This document shows, one piece after another, positions 53,116 to 61,265 of a DNA stretch of 64,000 bases. The DNA comes from CAZBEJ01 sp964521305. Lineage in GTDB: Bacteria; Patescibacteriota; Microgenomatia; UBA1406; GWC2-37-13. Under the pieces are notes generated by a model, which worked only from the letters and a program-made list of their open reading frames with translations, was not told the origin of the DNA and did no database searches. Numbering within the stretch: position 1 is the stretch's first letter; each line of letters starts with the position of its first letter. Location: NCBI GenBank assembly GCA_964521305.1, contig CAZFQZ010000001.1:1-64000 (forward strand). Direction: 5' to 3'. A program made the translations under genes and the position numbers.

Positions 53116-53222
53116 AAACTCGGCTATAATAAACCATATTATGTACAGGAAACTTACCCGTTGTCAGCAGATTTTTACCTAATGTGTCAAGGAAAATTCC
53201 CCGGTTATCCGGGGTTTTTTTT
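53102..53222 (+). promoter_or_regulatory. Promoter, 13-codon leader ORF and terminator/attenuator
   Basis: TTGATT (53102-53107), 17 bp, TATAAT (53125-53130) start a transcript near 53138. It contains a short frame at 53141-53182 encoding MYRKLTRCQQIFT and then the intrinsic terminator CCCCGG-TTAT-CCGGGG with T8 (53199-53222), just 6 nt before the ATG of the next gene. The layout is that of a transcription attenuator; it could also be an independent short RNA. The antiterminator is not obvious by eye. Confidence 0.6.
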
Positions 53223-53228
53223 GGAACT

Positions 53229-54557
53229 ATGATATTTAATCCACAGGAACCTCCCATCATTATTTCCGTTGGTGGCAGTCTGGTCGTCCCGAACGGAGGA
53301 ATAGATACGGAATTCTTAAGCAGACTTAACATATTTATCCGCCAACAAGTGGCAAAAGGCAAACGATTTTTCCTTATCGCGGGCGGCGGTAAAATCGCGC
53401 GCTGGTATCGGGACGCGGGCAAAGATATCATCGGCAATGTTACCAATGAGGATTTGGACTGGCTCGCTATCCATCTGACGCGTGTGAACGGACATCTGTT
53501 GAGGACGATTTTCCAGGATATCGCCCATCCGCGCATCATCGAAAACTACGACAAAAAACTCAAAAACTGGAAAGAGCCGGTGGTGGTCGGCGCCGGATGG
53601 AAACCCGGCTGGTCAACGGATTACGATGCGGTTGTCCTAGCCCGCGATTATCACGCCAACGTCATCATCAATCTTTCGAACATAGACTGGGTTTATGATA
53701 AGGACCCTTCAAAATACAAGAATGCCAAGCCCATCAAAAAAATGACCTGGGAAGAACTGGAAGAGCTGGTAGGCCACAAATTCACACCCGGCATGAATAC
53801 GCCGTTCGATCCGATTGCGACCAAACTGGCAAAAAAACTTGGGTTGACCGTTATCGTGACCAACGGCCATGATTTTGATAATTTGGAGAATATCATTGAA
53901 GGTGAAGCATTCAAAGGCACCGTTATACTGCCGTTCCGTATCGATGCCGGATTCTACAACAGGGAATATTACACGGGCAAAAAAGGCGGCCATAGATTTG
54001 CGCACGCAGAGTCGGTCTTAGGCAGATTTTTCCACTCGTTGGTTACATTATACAGGGCTATGCTGATTAAGATATTTTTCAATCCCAAACGGTGTTTGGA
54101 TATAGGATGCGGTACGGGACAACTGGTCAAATGGTTGAGGAAACTGGGTGTCGATGCATACGGTGTCGATATCTCAAAAGATGCGCTGGAGCTGGCAGAA
54201 AAAGAAGCAAAACCCTTTTTGAAAACAGGAGACATTCTGAAATTGCCGTACGAAGACAAATTCTTCGATATGGTCGTGTCATACGACGTGTTGGAGCGGA
54301 TCGAGCAGTCGAAAATCCGCCAGGCGATCGAAGAATCGATCCGCGTGTCGCAGAAATTCGTTTTCCACAAGGTTTTCACGAGGGAAAACCTCTGGTTTAA
54401 CCTGACATACCGCAGGGATTTCTCGGTCGTTTCGTTTTTCCCGAAGAAATACTGGAAGAAACTCTTTTCCACGTTCGAAAGTGTAGCAGTGATCAAACCG
54501 CCGTTCACCCTTCCCTCGTTCTTCGAAACCAAATTCCTTCTGAGAAAAAAAGCCTGA
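53229..54557 (+). CDS. UMP kinase-like domain fused to SAM-dependent methyltransferase
   Basis: 442 residues from ATG 53229. Residues about 8-240 are an amino-acid-kinase fold of the archaeal UMP kinase type: IIISVGGSLVVP, FLIAGGGKIARWYRDA, VVVGAGWKPGWSTDYDAV, NLSNIDWVYDKDP and PFDPIATKLAKKLG. Residues about 285-442 are a class I methyltransferase with CLDIGCGTGQLVKWL (motif I), YGVDISKDALELA and VVSYDVLERI. The two activities (UMP phosphorylation, methyl transfer to an unknown acceptor) are not normally linked. An attenuator-like leader precedes it. Confidence 0.88.
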   Translation: MIFNPQEPPIIISVGGSLVVPNGGIDTEFLSRLNIFIRQQVAKGKRFFLIAGGGKIARWYRDAGKDIIGNVTNEDLDWLAIHLTRVNGHLLRTIFQDIAHPRIIENYDKKLKNWKEPVVVGAGWKPGWSTDYDAVVLARDYHANVIINLSNIDWVYDKDPSKYKNAKPIKKMTWEELEELVGHKFTPGMNTPFDPIATKLAKKLGLTVIVTNGHDFDNLENIIEGEAFKGTVILPFRIDAGFYNREYYTGKKGGHRFAHAESVLGRFFHSLVTLYRAMLIKIFFNPKRCLDIGCGTGQLVKWLRKLGVDAYGVDISKDALELAEKEAKPFLKTGDILKLPYEDKFFDMVVSYDVLERIEQSKIRQAIEESIRVSQKFVFHKVFTRENLWFNLTYRRDFSVVSFFPKKYWKKLFSTFESVAVIKPPFTLPSFFETKFLLRKKA

Positions 54558-54578
54558 GAATAGGTTAAAATACATGAT

Positions 54579-55658
54579 ATGATCCTGAAAAAGATAGCCT
54601 TCCATAATTTCCGGAGTTTTGAATCAGTTTCGTTTGAGATAAATCCGTTCCTGACGATTGTTATCGGCGAAAACGCGCGCGGCAAAACAAACCTGCTCGA
54701 AGGAATCCATGTGTTGATGCATGGCGAAGGATTCCGCGAGGACAAGGAAGAGGAGCTGTTATACATTGACAAAAAAACAGGGTATGTTGAAGGACTGTTT
54801 AGCATAGGAGACGACTCGTTCATGTTCAAGGTCGCGATCGATCATAAACCAGGCCACATCGAAAAACATTTTTTCGTGAACAAGACCAAAAGACAGCTTT
54901 CCCAATATGTCCAGGAGCAGATAAAGACCGTGTTATTCAGCCCGGAAAAGATCGAGATCATTAACGGATCGCCGAGCATACGGAGGGAATATATAGACAA
55001 ATGGATTGCGTATTACGACTTCGAATACAAAAAAAAGCTTGACAACTACACTAACGCAATCAGGCGCAGGAACAAAGTACTGGAAATGCACAAAACCGAA
55101 GAGCAGCTTAAAGAAGAACTCCGGTTCTGGAACGATTACTGTATGGAGCAGGCCGCGTACATTTTCACGAAACGCACTGAACTGACGGAATTCCTGAATA
55201 AACATCCGAAACTGGATGCAAAATCGTTTACCATCGAGTACCAAAGCAATGAGTTTAATCAAGAGCGGTTGGACAAAGTATATGAGGAAGAGAAAAGATG
55301 GCGGAAAACCTTGATCGGTCCCCAGAAAGATGATTTTCAGATCTCCATGTGGTCAAAATCATCTCTACCACCAGGCAAATGGAATCCGCCGGCCGGCAAA
55401 AAGAATATCCATCATTACGGCTCGCGGAGCGAACAGCGCATGGCGGTGTTCTGGTTGAAACTCAACGAAATCCTGTATTACGAGGAAACGAGAAAGAAAA
55501 AACCGCTTCTGCTTCTCGATGACGTGTTTTCCGAACTCGACATACACAACAAGAAAATCGTTCTTGACCTCATTAAAAAATACCAATCTTTGGTCACGAC
55601 TACCGAGCATGAGATCGTCGATATCGCGGAAGTCCCCAATACAATCATCCATATTTGA
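54579..55658 (+). CDS. recF: DNA replication/repair protein RecF
   Basis: 359 residues. HNFRSFESVSF at the start, Walker A GENARGKTNLLEG, a coiled-coil middle region (about 150-215), ABC-type signature GSRSEQRMAVFWLK and Walker B LLLLDDVFSELD. RecF loads RecA at gaps together with RecO and RecR. TAAAAT at 54566-54571 lies 7 nt before the ATG. dnaA and dnaN, usual neighbours, are not in the window. Confidence 0.93.
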   Translation: MILKKIAFHNFRSFESVSFEINPFLTIVIGENARGKTNLLEGIHVLMHGEGFREDKEEELLYIDKKTGYVEGLFSIGDDSFMFKVAIDHKPGHIEKHFFVNKTKRQLSQYVQEQIKTVLFSPEKIEIINGSPSIRREYIDKWIAYYDFEYKKKLDNYTNAIRRRNKVLEMHKTEEQLKEELRFWNDYCMEQAAYIFTKRTELTEFLNKHPKLDAKSFTIEYQSNEFNQERLDKVYEEEKRWRKTLIGPQKDDFQISMWSKSSLPPGKWNPPAGKKNIHHYGSRSEQRMAVFWLKLNEILYYEETRKKKPLLLLDDVFSELDIHNKKIVLDLIKKYQSLVTTTEHEIVDIAEVPNTIIHI

Positions 55659-55675
55659 GGTAAAATATAACACAA

Positions 55676-55759
55676 GGAGGGTTGGCCGAGAGGCTTAAGG
55701 CGCGAGTCCCGAAAACTCGTGGGAGCAATCCCTCACAGGTTCGAATCCTGTACCCTCCG
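55676..55759 (+). tRNA. tRNA-Ser (anticodon CGA)
   Basis: An 84-nt class II tRNA: acceptor GGAGGGT/ACCCTCC with G discriminator, D-arm with GCC...GGC, anticodon stem CGAGT/ACTCG with loop CCCGAAA, long variable arm GGGA/TCCC, T-arm ACAGG-TTCGAAT-CCTGT. Anticodon CGA (55710-55712) reads UCG. Position 33 is C where U is almost universal. The CCA end is not encoded. Confidence 0.95.
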
Positions 55760-55811
55760 CAAGTGGAACAGAGGCTTGTTTTAAGGAATCCTCTCGTCTC
55801 CGCACAGAATA

Positions 55812-56417
55812 ATGCATAAAAAAATCCTATCACATTTCAAAACAAACGATCCGATTTTATATTCTTTTGCCGTAAATATCGGAGCGATTGATCCTATCAA
55901 AAAAGATAAACCCGTAAACTATTTCTATCGTTTATGTCGTGAGATTATATGTCAACAACTTTCGAATAAAGCTGGAGAGACGATATTCGGAAGATTTAAG
56001 AAATTATTTCCTAAAGGAACGATTACGGCTCAAGATATTCTTGATAAATCCCTTGAGGAACTTAGGGCAAGCGGCATGTCCAATGCAAAAGCCCGGTATG
56101 TTCGTAATCTGGCGGAGCACGTGATGAAAGGTAATCTGCAATTTTCAAAATTCGATTCCATGGACGACGATGAAATCAGGAAGGAATTATTACAAGTAAA
56201 AGGAATTGGGCCATGGACCTGTGAAATGTTCCTCATGTTTGTTATGGCGCGGGAAGATGTATTTTCCCATGGCGATCTTGGACTTAGAAAAGGAATAATG
56301 AAGGTATATAAACTGAAAAAAGAACCAAAAAAAGAAAAAGTTGAAAAGATCATTTCCAGATGGTCACCGTATAAAACCTATGCATCAAGGATTCTCTGGG
56401 CAAGTTTGGAACTCTAA
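55812..56417 (+). CDS. HhH-GPD DNA glycosylase, AlkA-like
   Basis: 201 residues. IICQQLSNKAGETIFGRF, the helix-hairpin-helix LLQVKGIGPWTCEMFLMFVM and HGDLGLRKG with the catalytic Asp match 3-methyladenine DNA glycosylase II. No iron-sulphur Cys motif, as usual for AlkA. It removes alkylated bases. It starts 52 nt after the tRNA gene and is the first of a run of repair genes. Confidence 0.9.
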   Translation: MHKKILSHFKTNDPILYSFAVNIGAIDPIKKDKPVNYFYRLCREIICQQLSNKAGETIFGRFKKLFPKGTITAQDILDKSLEELRASGMSNAKARYVRNLAEHVMKGNLQFSKFDSMDDDEIRKELLQVKGIGPWTCEMFLMFVMAREDVFSHGDLGLRKGIMKVYKLKKEPKKEKVEKIISRWSPYKTYASRILWASLEL

Positions 56418-56490
56418 TATCTTCTCCTGAATGTTTTTTGTAGCATATAATCCATTGACTCGCGACGAAGGATGAATCAGACTATGATTA

Positions 56491-57153
56491 ATGAAAATCA
56501 AGGATCTTCCAAAATATGAAAGACCTCAGGAAAAACTGATGAGATACGGATGCGATCGGTTGACGGATACGGAGTTATTGGCGATTATCATAGGGTCCGG
56601 AACCAGGAAACAGAATGCGTTGCGCCTTGCCCAAAAAATCGTCGGCAATTATTCCCGAGAAGAGGGGAGAATACATTATCACGCGTTAAAAATCCACCAT
56701 GGTATAGGAAATGCGAAGGCATGTAGAATTGTCGCCTGCTTCGAATTGGGAAAGAGGTTATTCAGGAACAAGAAAACATCATTGGTTTTAAGTCCCGAAG
56801 ACGTGTGGAAGGAGTTGGTTGACATACGGGCGCGGTCCAAAGAACATTTCATCATTTTTTACCTTGACGTACGCAATCAGATAATCAGGAAGGAAATAGT
56901 TTCCATAGGTACTCTCAATATGAGCGTCGTGCATCCGAGGGAAGTGTTCGAGAACGCGATCAGACATTCGTGTGCCCAGATCGTCATTTCCCACAATCAT
57001 CCGTCGGGAGACCCCAATCCGTCGGATGAGGATACGGAGCTGACGCACCGGTTGCTCGAGGCGGGCAAGATCCTGGGGATAGAAATCATCGACCATGTTA
57101 TCGTGGCGAAAGAATCGTATTACAGTTTTCAAGAACACGGGATATTGAGGTAA
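56491..57153 (+). CDS. radC: RadC/JAB-domain protein
   Basis: 220 residues: N-terminal UPF0758 helix-hairpin-helix part (RYGCDRLTDTELLAIIIGSG) and a C-terminal JAB/MPN metalloprotease-like domain with EVFENAIRHSCAQIVISHNHPSGDPNPSDED-type motif, whose two His and Asp bind zinc. Despite its name the role of RadC in repair is unproven. It is followed after 35 nt by the MutY-like gene. Confidence 0.93.
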   Translation: MKIKDLPKYERPQEKLMRYGCDRLTDTELLAIIIGSGTRKQNALRLAQKIVGNYSREEGRIHYHALKIHHGIGNAKACRIVACFELGKRLFRNKKTSLVLSPEDVWKELVDIRARSKEHFIIFYLDVRNQIIRKEIVSIGTLNMSVVHPREVFENAIRHSCAQIVISHNHPSGDPNPSDEDTELTHRLLEAGKILGIEIIDHVIVAKESYYSFQEHGILR

Positions 57154-57188
57154 TGTATACGGCGGTGCGTAAGCGGTATACTATAGGG

Positions 57189-58004
57189 ATGAACGTATCC
57201 GAAAAGAAGATTGCAGTGTTCAAAAAGACGATTTGGCAGTATTACAAAAAACATAAACGGAACCTGCAGTGGCGCGAACGCATAGAACCTTATCATGTCT
57301 TCGTATCTGAAATAATGCTTCAGCAGACGCAGGTTCCGAGGGTTATGACAAAATTTCCTGAGTTCATAAAAACATTTCCAGATTTTAAATCTTTAGCAGA
57401 AGCTTCAACTTCTAAACTACTGAAGACATGGCAAGGAATGGGGTATAACAGGCGGGCTCTATATTTACGCGATGCCGCAAAAACTATTGTCGTTAAACAT
57501 AACGGTAAAGTTTCGCTCGATCCTGAAGAGTTGGAATCACTTCCGGGCATAGGTAAAGCAACTGGCCGTTCGATCGCCACGTTCATAGGAAATAAGCCGG
57601 AAGTATTTATAGAAACCAACATCAGACGGACGTTTATTCACCATTTTTTTAAGGATAAAACAGAGGTGGGTGATAAAGAAATTATTGTTCTTGTTGAAGA
57701 AACTCTGGACAGACAAAATCCCCGCGAATGGTATTATGCCCTGATGGATTACGGATCCGCATTATCCAAGAAGATAGAGAATCCTAACAGGAAAAGCAAA
57801 CATTACATTAAACAGAAAAGTTTCAGCGGATCAGACAGGCAGGTACGGGGTATGCTGCTAAGACTGTTGCTGAAAAGTCCTTCGACAGCCGTTGAGCTCA
57901 AAAAACAATCAGGATTTACGCAGGAAAAAATAATATGTAACCTTGGGAATCTGATGAGGGAAGGATTTATAATGGAAAGACGAGGGAAATATATTATAAA
58001 ATAG
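57189..58004 (+). CDS. MutY-like adenine glycosylase without 4Fe-4S cluster
   Basis: 271 residues from ATG 57189; TATACT at 57177-57182 is 6 nt upstream (leaderless). NLQWRERIEPYHVFVSEIMLQQTQVPRV is the MutY start with the catalytic Glu (in SEIML), and LESLPGIGKATGRSIATF the helix-hairpin-helix. At ALMDYGSALSKKIENPNRKSKHY the four cluster cysteines of MutY are missing. There is no NUDIX-like 8-oxoG domain; instead a short winged helix (about 215-271). So either a reduced MutY or a related base-excision enzyme. Confidence 0.82.
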   Translation: MNVSEKKIAVFKKTIWQYYKKHKRNLQWRERIEPYHVFVSEIMLQQTQVPRVMTKFPEFIKTFPDFKSLAEASTSKLLKTWQGMGYNRRALYLRDAAKTIVVKHNGKVSLDPEELESLPGIGKATGRSIATFIGNKPEVFIETNIRRTFIHHFFKDKTEVGDKEIIVLVEETLDRQNPREWYYALMDYGSALSKKIENPNRKSKHYIKQKSFSGSDRQVRGMLLRLLLKSPSTAVELKKQSGFTQEKIICNLGNLMREGFIMERRGKYIIK

Positions 58005-58032
58005 AGGTCGGACCTGTTTTGAGGTCCGACCT
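58005..58032. promoter_or_regulatory. 11-bp perfect hairpin just before nth
   Basis: AGGTCGGACCT (58005-58015), loop GTTTTG, AGGTCCGACCT (58022-58032). It starts right after the mutY-like stop and ends 1 nt before the nth ATG at 58034. No T-run follows, so it is unlikely to be a plain terminator. It may control nth translation or protect the mRNA end. Confidence 0.5.
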
Positions 58033-58033
58033 T

Positions 58034-58693
58034 ATGGTCTATGGAAGAACAAAAAAAAGGGCAGCTTTAATAGTCAGGGAACTGAAAAAACTGTTGCCTG
58101 ACGCAAAAATAATGCTGAAGTATTCGAACAACTGGGAGCTTCTGGTCAGTGTCATTCTTTCCGCCCAGTGCACAGACGTTATGGTAAACAAAGTAACGGA
58201 AAGGTTGTTCAAAAAGTACCGGACGGTCGACGATTATGCGAAAGCGGATATAAGGGAATTTGAGCAGGATGTCAGGTCGACAGGTTTTTACCACAACAAG
58301 GCAAAAAATATTATTACGGCTGCTAAAATGATCAGAGAAAAATTCCACGGCGAAGTACCCAATACGATGAAAGATTTGCTGTCGCTTCCCGGTGTTGCGA
58401 GAAAAACCGCCAACGTGGTGTTGGGAAACGCATTCGGCATTGTCGAGGGAATCGCGGTCGACACGCATGTACGGAGATTATCGCAAGTATATGGGTTAAC
58501 CAAACAGAATGATCCGGAAAAAATAGAGCAGGATTTGATGAAGATTTTACCAAAAAGCGATTGGTTCAAGTTCACGTATTTGATGATTGATTACGGCAGA
58601 AAATTCTGTACGGCGAGAAAACACGATCATGGCAACTGTCCGTTGATTCTTGCATTCAAAAAGGAAGGGATTTCATTACCGAAATATGGATAA
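58034..58693 (+). CDS. nth: Endonuclease III-like glycosylase with incomplete Fe-S motif
   Basis: 219 residues from ATG 58034. VILSAQCTD, the helix-hairpin-helix LPGVARKTANVVLGNAF with the catalytic Lys, and GIAVDTHVRRLS with the catalytic Asp define Nth. The usual C-x6-C-x2-C-x5-C cluster is reduced to KFCTARKHDHGNCPLILAF, two cysteines only, so a 4Fe-4S cluster is unlikely. It removes oxidised pyrimidines and cuts at AP sites. Its TAA overlaps the next ATG. Confidence 0.92.
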   Translation: MVYGRTKKRAALIVRELKKLLPDAKIMLKYSNNWELLVSVILSAQCTDVMVNKVTERLFKKYRTVDDYAKADIREFEQDVRSTGFYHNKAKNIITAAKMIREKFHGEVPNTMKDLLSLPGVARKTANVVLGNAFGIVEGIAVDTHVRRLSQVYGLTKQNDPEKIEQDLMKILPKSDWFKFTYLMIDYGRKFCTARKHDHGNCPLILAFKKEGISLPKYG

Positions 58694-59075
58694 TCTGAAA
58701 ACCAAAAAAATAGCTCTTGTCGGCGTTTCGTCGGACCCGAAAAAATACGGTCATAAAATTTTTAAGGATCTGATCCGCGTCAATGCCGATGTTCTGGGAG
58801 TGAATCCCAAAGGCGGTGAGCTGTTCGGGAAAAAAATATATCCGGCGCTTAAAGATATGCCATTTATCCCTGACTTAGTGATTGCGGTTGTCCAGCCAGC
58901 AGTAACATCCCAGATCGTTGATGAGTGTAAGGAGCTTGGTATAAAAGACATCTGGATGCAGTTAGGTTCAGAATCGGATGAGGCGATCAAAAAAGCGAAA
59001 GATTACGGCATGCATGTGGTGGCAAATTCCTGTTTTATGATTACACACGGGATATGGTCTCCTAAATCTCGATAA
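58686..59075 (+). CDS. CoA-binding protein (YccU-like)
   Basis: 129 residues forming one Rossmann-type CoA-binding domain: IALVGVSSDPKKYGHKI, VLGVNPKGGELFGKKIYPAL, LVIAVVQPAVT and KDIWMQLGSES followed by VVANSCFM. Similar small proteins are widespread but their role is unclear. It overlaps nth by 8 nt and the convergent DinB-like gene by 14 nt. Confidence 0.88.
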   Translation: MDNLKTKKIALVGVSSDPKKYGHKIFKDLIRVNADVLGVNPKGGELFGKKIYPALKDMPFIPDLVIAVVQPAVTSQIVDECKELGIKDIWMQLGSESDEAIKKAKDYGMHVVANSCFMITHGIWSPKSR

Positions 59076-60288
59076 CAGGAAGAGACATGTGTTTTTTCTT
59101 TTTTTCCTCCACCGATTGTTTGTCGAAAAACATGCTGCCGAAATCCACTTTTTTAGCTTCGTATAATGGATAGATTTTGGATACTTTTTCTTTCAGCCGG
59201 TCGTTATACGTGGTGAATAACGCTTGTTGGGTAACCGCTGTTTCTTTAAGTTGGGTTAACGTGCAGCCGGTCGTGCGATACAAACAATCTGTTTTGTACG
59301 CTTTTTTGAATGCTTCATGGATAAATTGTCTGATGAGAAGAGGATACGAAGTGGGCTCGGGTAATTTTATTTCGGCAACATGATATCTGAACTCCTGTGT
59401 TTTCAGAAATATGGTGAATTCCGCTATTTGATAATGGCAGTCACGTGCTGTCTTAAACGCATCTTCGACATGGCCAAGCAATCGTGACCGTAACAGATTT
59501 GGATCATTGGTGGGAGGATGGAATGTCTGGCTCCTGGTTATGGAACGGTACGTGGTTTTCCTGTTCATGTCGAGTTCATACACTTTGTTTCCACGCAGTT
59601 CCTGCCAGATCTCGAAAAACGGCTTGGTCAGACGCGAGATAACAAATCCCTCACTCTGGTTTGCGAATTCAAGTGCCGTATAGATTTCGAGTTTATGTAA
59701 ATATGCAGCTGTGTTTTCTCCGATTCCCCAGACTTTTTCTACGGGGGTGTGTTGTAACAAATATTCTATTGCCCTGCCATTGATGATCATAAGGCCGGAT
59801 GGTTTATGGGAAGAAGACGCAAGTTTAGCTAGGGATTTGGTCAGGGAAACACCGACTGAAACGGAAATTCCCAACGAACTTTCAATTTTATCCTTGATTG
59901 CTTGCGCTATTTCGCCGTATGTTTTGTTTATGGGCCTGCGTAGTCCTTTGATATCCGCGAATGCTTCATCAATTGAGTATTCTTCCACATATGGCGTGAA
60001 TGACCTGACAATCGCAAACATCCGTTTGGAAAAAAGATCATAGAGTTCATAGTTCGAGTCCATGATATGGCATTGGGGATAGAGTTTTTTTATCTCGAAC
60101 ATGCGCATGCCGCGCGTTATCCCGTATTTTTTCGCCTCATAGGAAATCGCCGTGGCAATACCGCGTTCCTGTCCGGTTACCACGGGTTTTCCTTTCAGTT
60201 TCGGGTACACCGCCTGTATGACCGATGCGAAAAACGCATCACCATCAAGATGAAGGATGGCGTTCGGCCAGTGATGTACTTGGAACAT
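59062..60288 (-). CDS. Y-family DNA polymerase (DinB/UmuC type)
   Basis: 408 residues. ILHLDGDAFFASV (first metal Asp), AISYEAKKYGITRGM, YSIDEAFADI (Asp-Glu pair), SVGVSLTKSLAKLAS and the HhH VWGIGENTAAYL. The little-finger domain follows (about 240-350). Translesion polymerase. It lies downstream of lexA on the same strand and is probably SOS-induced, though no clear second LexA site is seen before it. The C-terminus beyond 350 is basic and not a standard beta-clamp motif. Confidence 0.93.
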   Translation of the reverse strand: MFQVHHWPNAILHLDGDAFFASVIQAVYPKLKGKPVVTGQERGIATAISYEAKKYGITRGMRMFEIKKLYPQCHIMDSNYELYDLFSKRMFAIVRSFTPYVEEYSIDEAFADIKGLRRPINKTYGEIAQAIKDKIESSLGISVSVGVSLTKSLAKLASSSHKPSGLMIINGRAIEYLLQHTPVEKVWGIGENTAAYLHKLEIYTALEFANQSEGFVISRLTKPFFEIWQELRGNKVYELDMNRKTTYRSITRSQTFHPPTNDPNLLRSRLLGHVEDAFKTARDCHYQIAEFTIFLKTQEFRYHVAEIKLPEPTSYPLLIRQFIHEAFKKAYKTDCLYRTTGCTLTQLKETAVTQQALFTTYNDRLKEKVSKIYPLYEAKKVDFGSMFFDKQSVEEKKKKHMSLPVIEI

Positions 60289-60407
60289 GTTATTTTCAAA
60301 GCTTACATGCGTTTTTTTGTCACCTCACAATGCGAAAGAGTTGGGTAACGTGGAAATAGTCACGAGCGCAGAGTGTTCGATGAAAAAAATCCGCACGTTG
60401 CGCTTTA

Positions 60408-60980
60408 TTAGTTAAATTTTCTGACAACTGCTTTGACAACTCCAAAAATCTGCAATTCCTGATGGGGATAGAAAGCCGGATATTTCGGATTGGCTGCTTC
60501 GAGATATGAGATCCGTTTGAGCCGGTCTTTTTTTAAGATTTTCAAGGTCCATTCCTTATCGATCTGTGCGAGTACGACGTCTCCGACGATCGCACTCCGT
60601 TTGCGTTCGATAATGACAATATCACCGTCAAATATACCGATTCCTGACAGGGAATCGCCGCTGACTTTCAACAAAAATGAAGATGTTGGATCTTCAATAA
60701 GATACTCATCCAGAGTCAAATATGTTTTGTCCTCTTCAGAAAGGATAGGGAATCCTGCTTTGATGATTCCCAATACCGGCAGGCTGAAAAATCTGGACGA
60801 CGGCGCGAGTTTTCCGTTGGTATCTTTTTCAATCAAACCTTCTTCGATCCAATGCTGGACGATTTTGAATACCGCGTTTTTTGACGAGAATCCGAATAAT
60901 TTTAACATCTCGGAATAGGAAGGAAGTCTGCGGTTTTTTTTAAAGAACTTTCGCACCTGAGCAAAACGGTCGATAGACAT
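60408..60980 (-). CDS. lexA: LexA-type repressor, S24 peptidase
   Basis: 190 residues. N-terminal winged helix (about 1-60), cleavage site A75-G76 in GIIKAGFPIL, catalytic S110 in SGDSLSG and K147 in TLKIL. The active-site GDS form is closer to UmuD/phage-type repressors than to GMSM of E. coli LexA, but the DNA-binding domain is present, so it should be a self-cleaving repressor. Two palindromic operators lie in its own promoter, indicating autoregulation. Confidence 0.92.
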   Translation of the reverse strand: MSIDRFAQVRKFFKKNRRLPSYSEMLKLFGFSSKNAVFKIVQHWIEEGLIEKDTNGKLAPSSRFFSLPVLGIIKAGFPILSEEDKTYLTLDEYLIEDPTSSFLLKVSGDSLSGIGIFDGDIVIIERKRSAIVGDVVLAQIDKEWTLKILKKDRLKRISYLEAANPKYPAFYPHQELQIFGVVKAVVRKFN

Positions 60981-61033
60981 ATGAAAAATCTTTAATTTTC
61001 AATGAGAATTGGAAAATGGAAATAAAAATTTTA

Positions 61034-61086
61034 GGTAAACGATAGTTTACCGATTCAGTATAGTAAACAACCGTTCACTTTGTCAA
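61034..61086 (-). promoter_or_regulatory. lexA promoter with two GTAAAC-N4-GTTTAC operators
   Basis: Minus-strand promoter TTGACA (61086-61081), 18 bp, TATACT (61062-61057). Operator 1, GGTAAAC-GATA-GTTTACC (61034-61051), is a perfect palindrome over the start site. Operator 2, GTAAAC-AACC-GTTCAC (61063-61078), has one mismatch and fills the -10/-35 spacer. Centres are 28 bp apart. The site differs from both the E. coli CTGT-N8-ACAG and the Bacillus GAAC-N4-GTTC boxes. Confidence 0.7.
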
Positions 61087-61116
61087 GGGTAAAATTTCGA
61101 ACTCGAAGTTTTACCC
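61087..61116. repeat. 30-bp near-perfect palindrome upstream of lexA promoter
   Basis: GGGTAAAA...TTTTACCC with inner TTCGA/TCGAA; only a few central bases break the symmetry. It abuts the lexA -35. No T-run on either side. The remaining 61117-61265 shows no gene or structure that I can support. Confidence 0.5.
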
Positions 61117-61265
61117 ACAGACCCCGTACACTTGCTCTTTCGATGCGAGGCTGTAGGCATCGGGAGAAGGTAAGAATTGTACCGGTGGCAGGAAAATAAT
61201 TTCATTGGATCGGTACGGAGTTTCGACCAGGTTAAAGAAGTTCCCGGATTCTTAATCCGCAGGTT

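Noticed and set aside
53075..53539. N-terminal extension of the RHH-nucleotidyltransferase to 53539
   Set aside because: That segment is antisense to the UMP kinase domain and lies upstream of a clear promoter for the shorter frame.
60385..60404. Terminator after lexA (CGCA-ACG-TGCG followed by T-run on the minus strand)
   Set aside because: The stem is only 4-5 bp. It could end transcription weakly, but dinB follows on the same strand and I cannot separate the two options.
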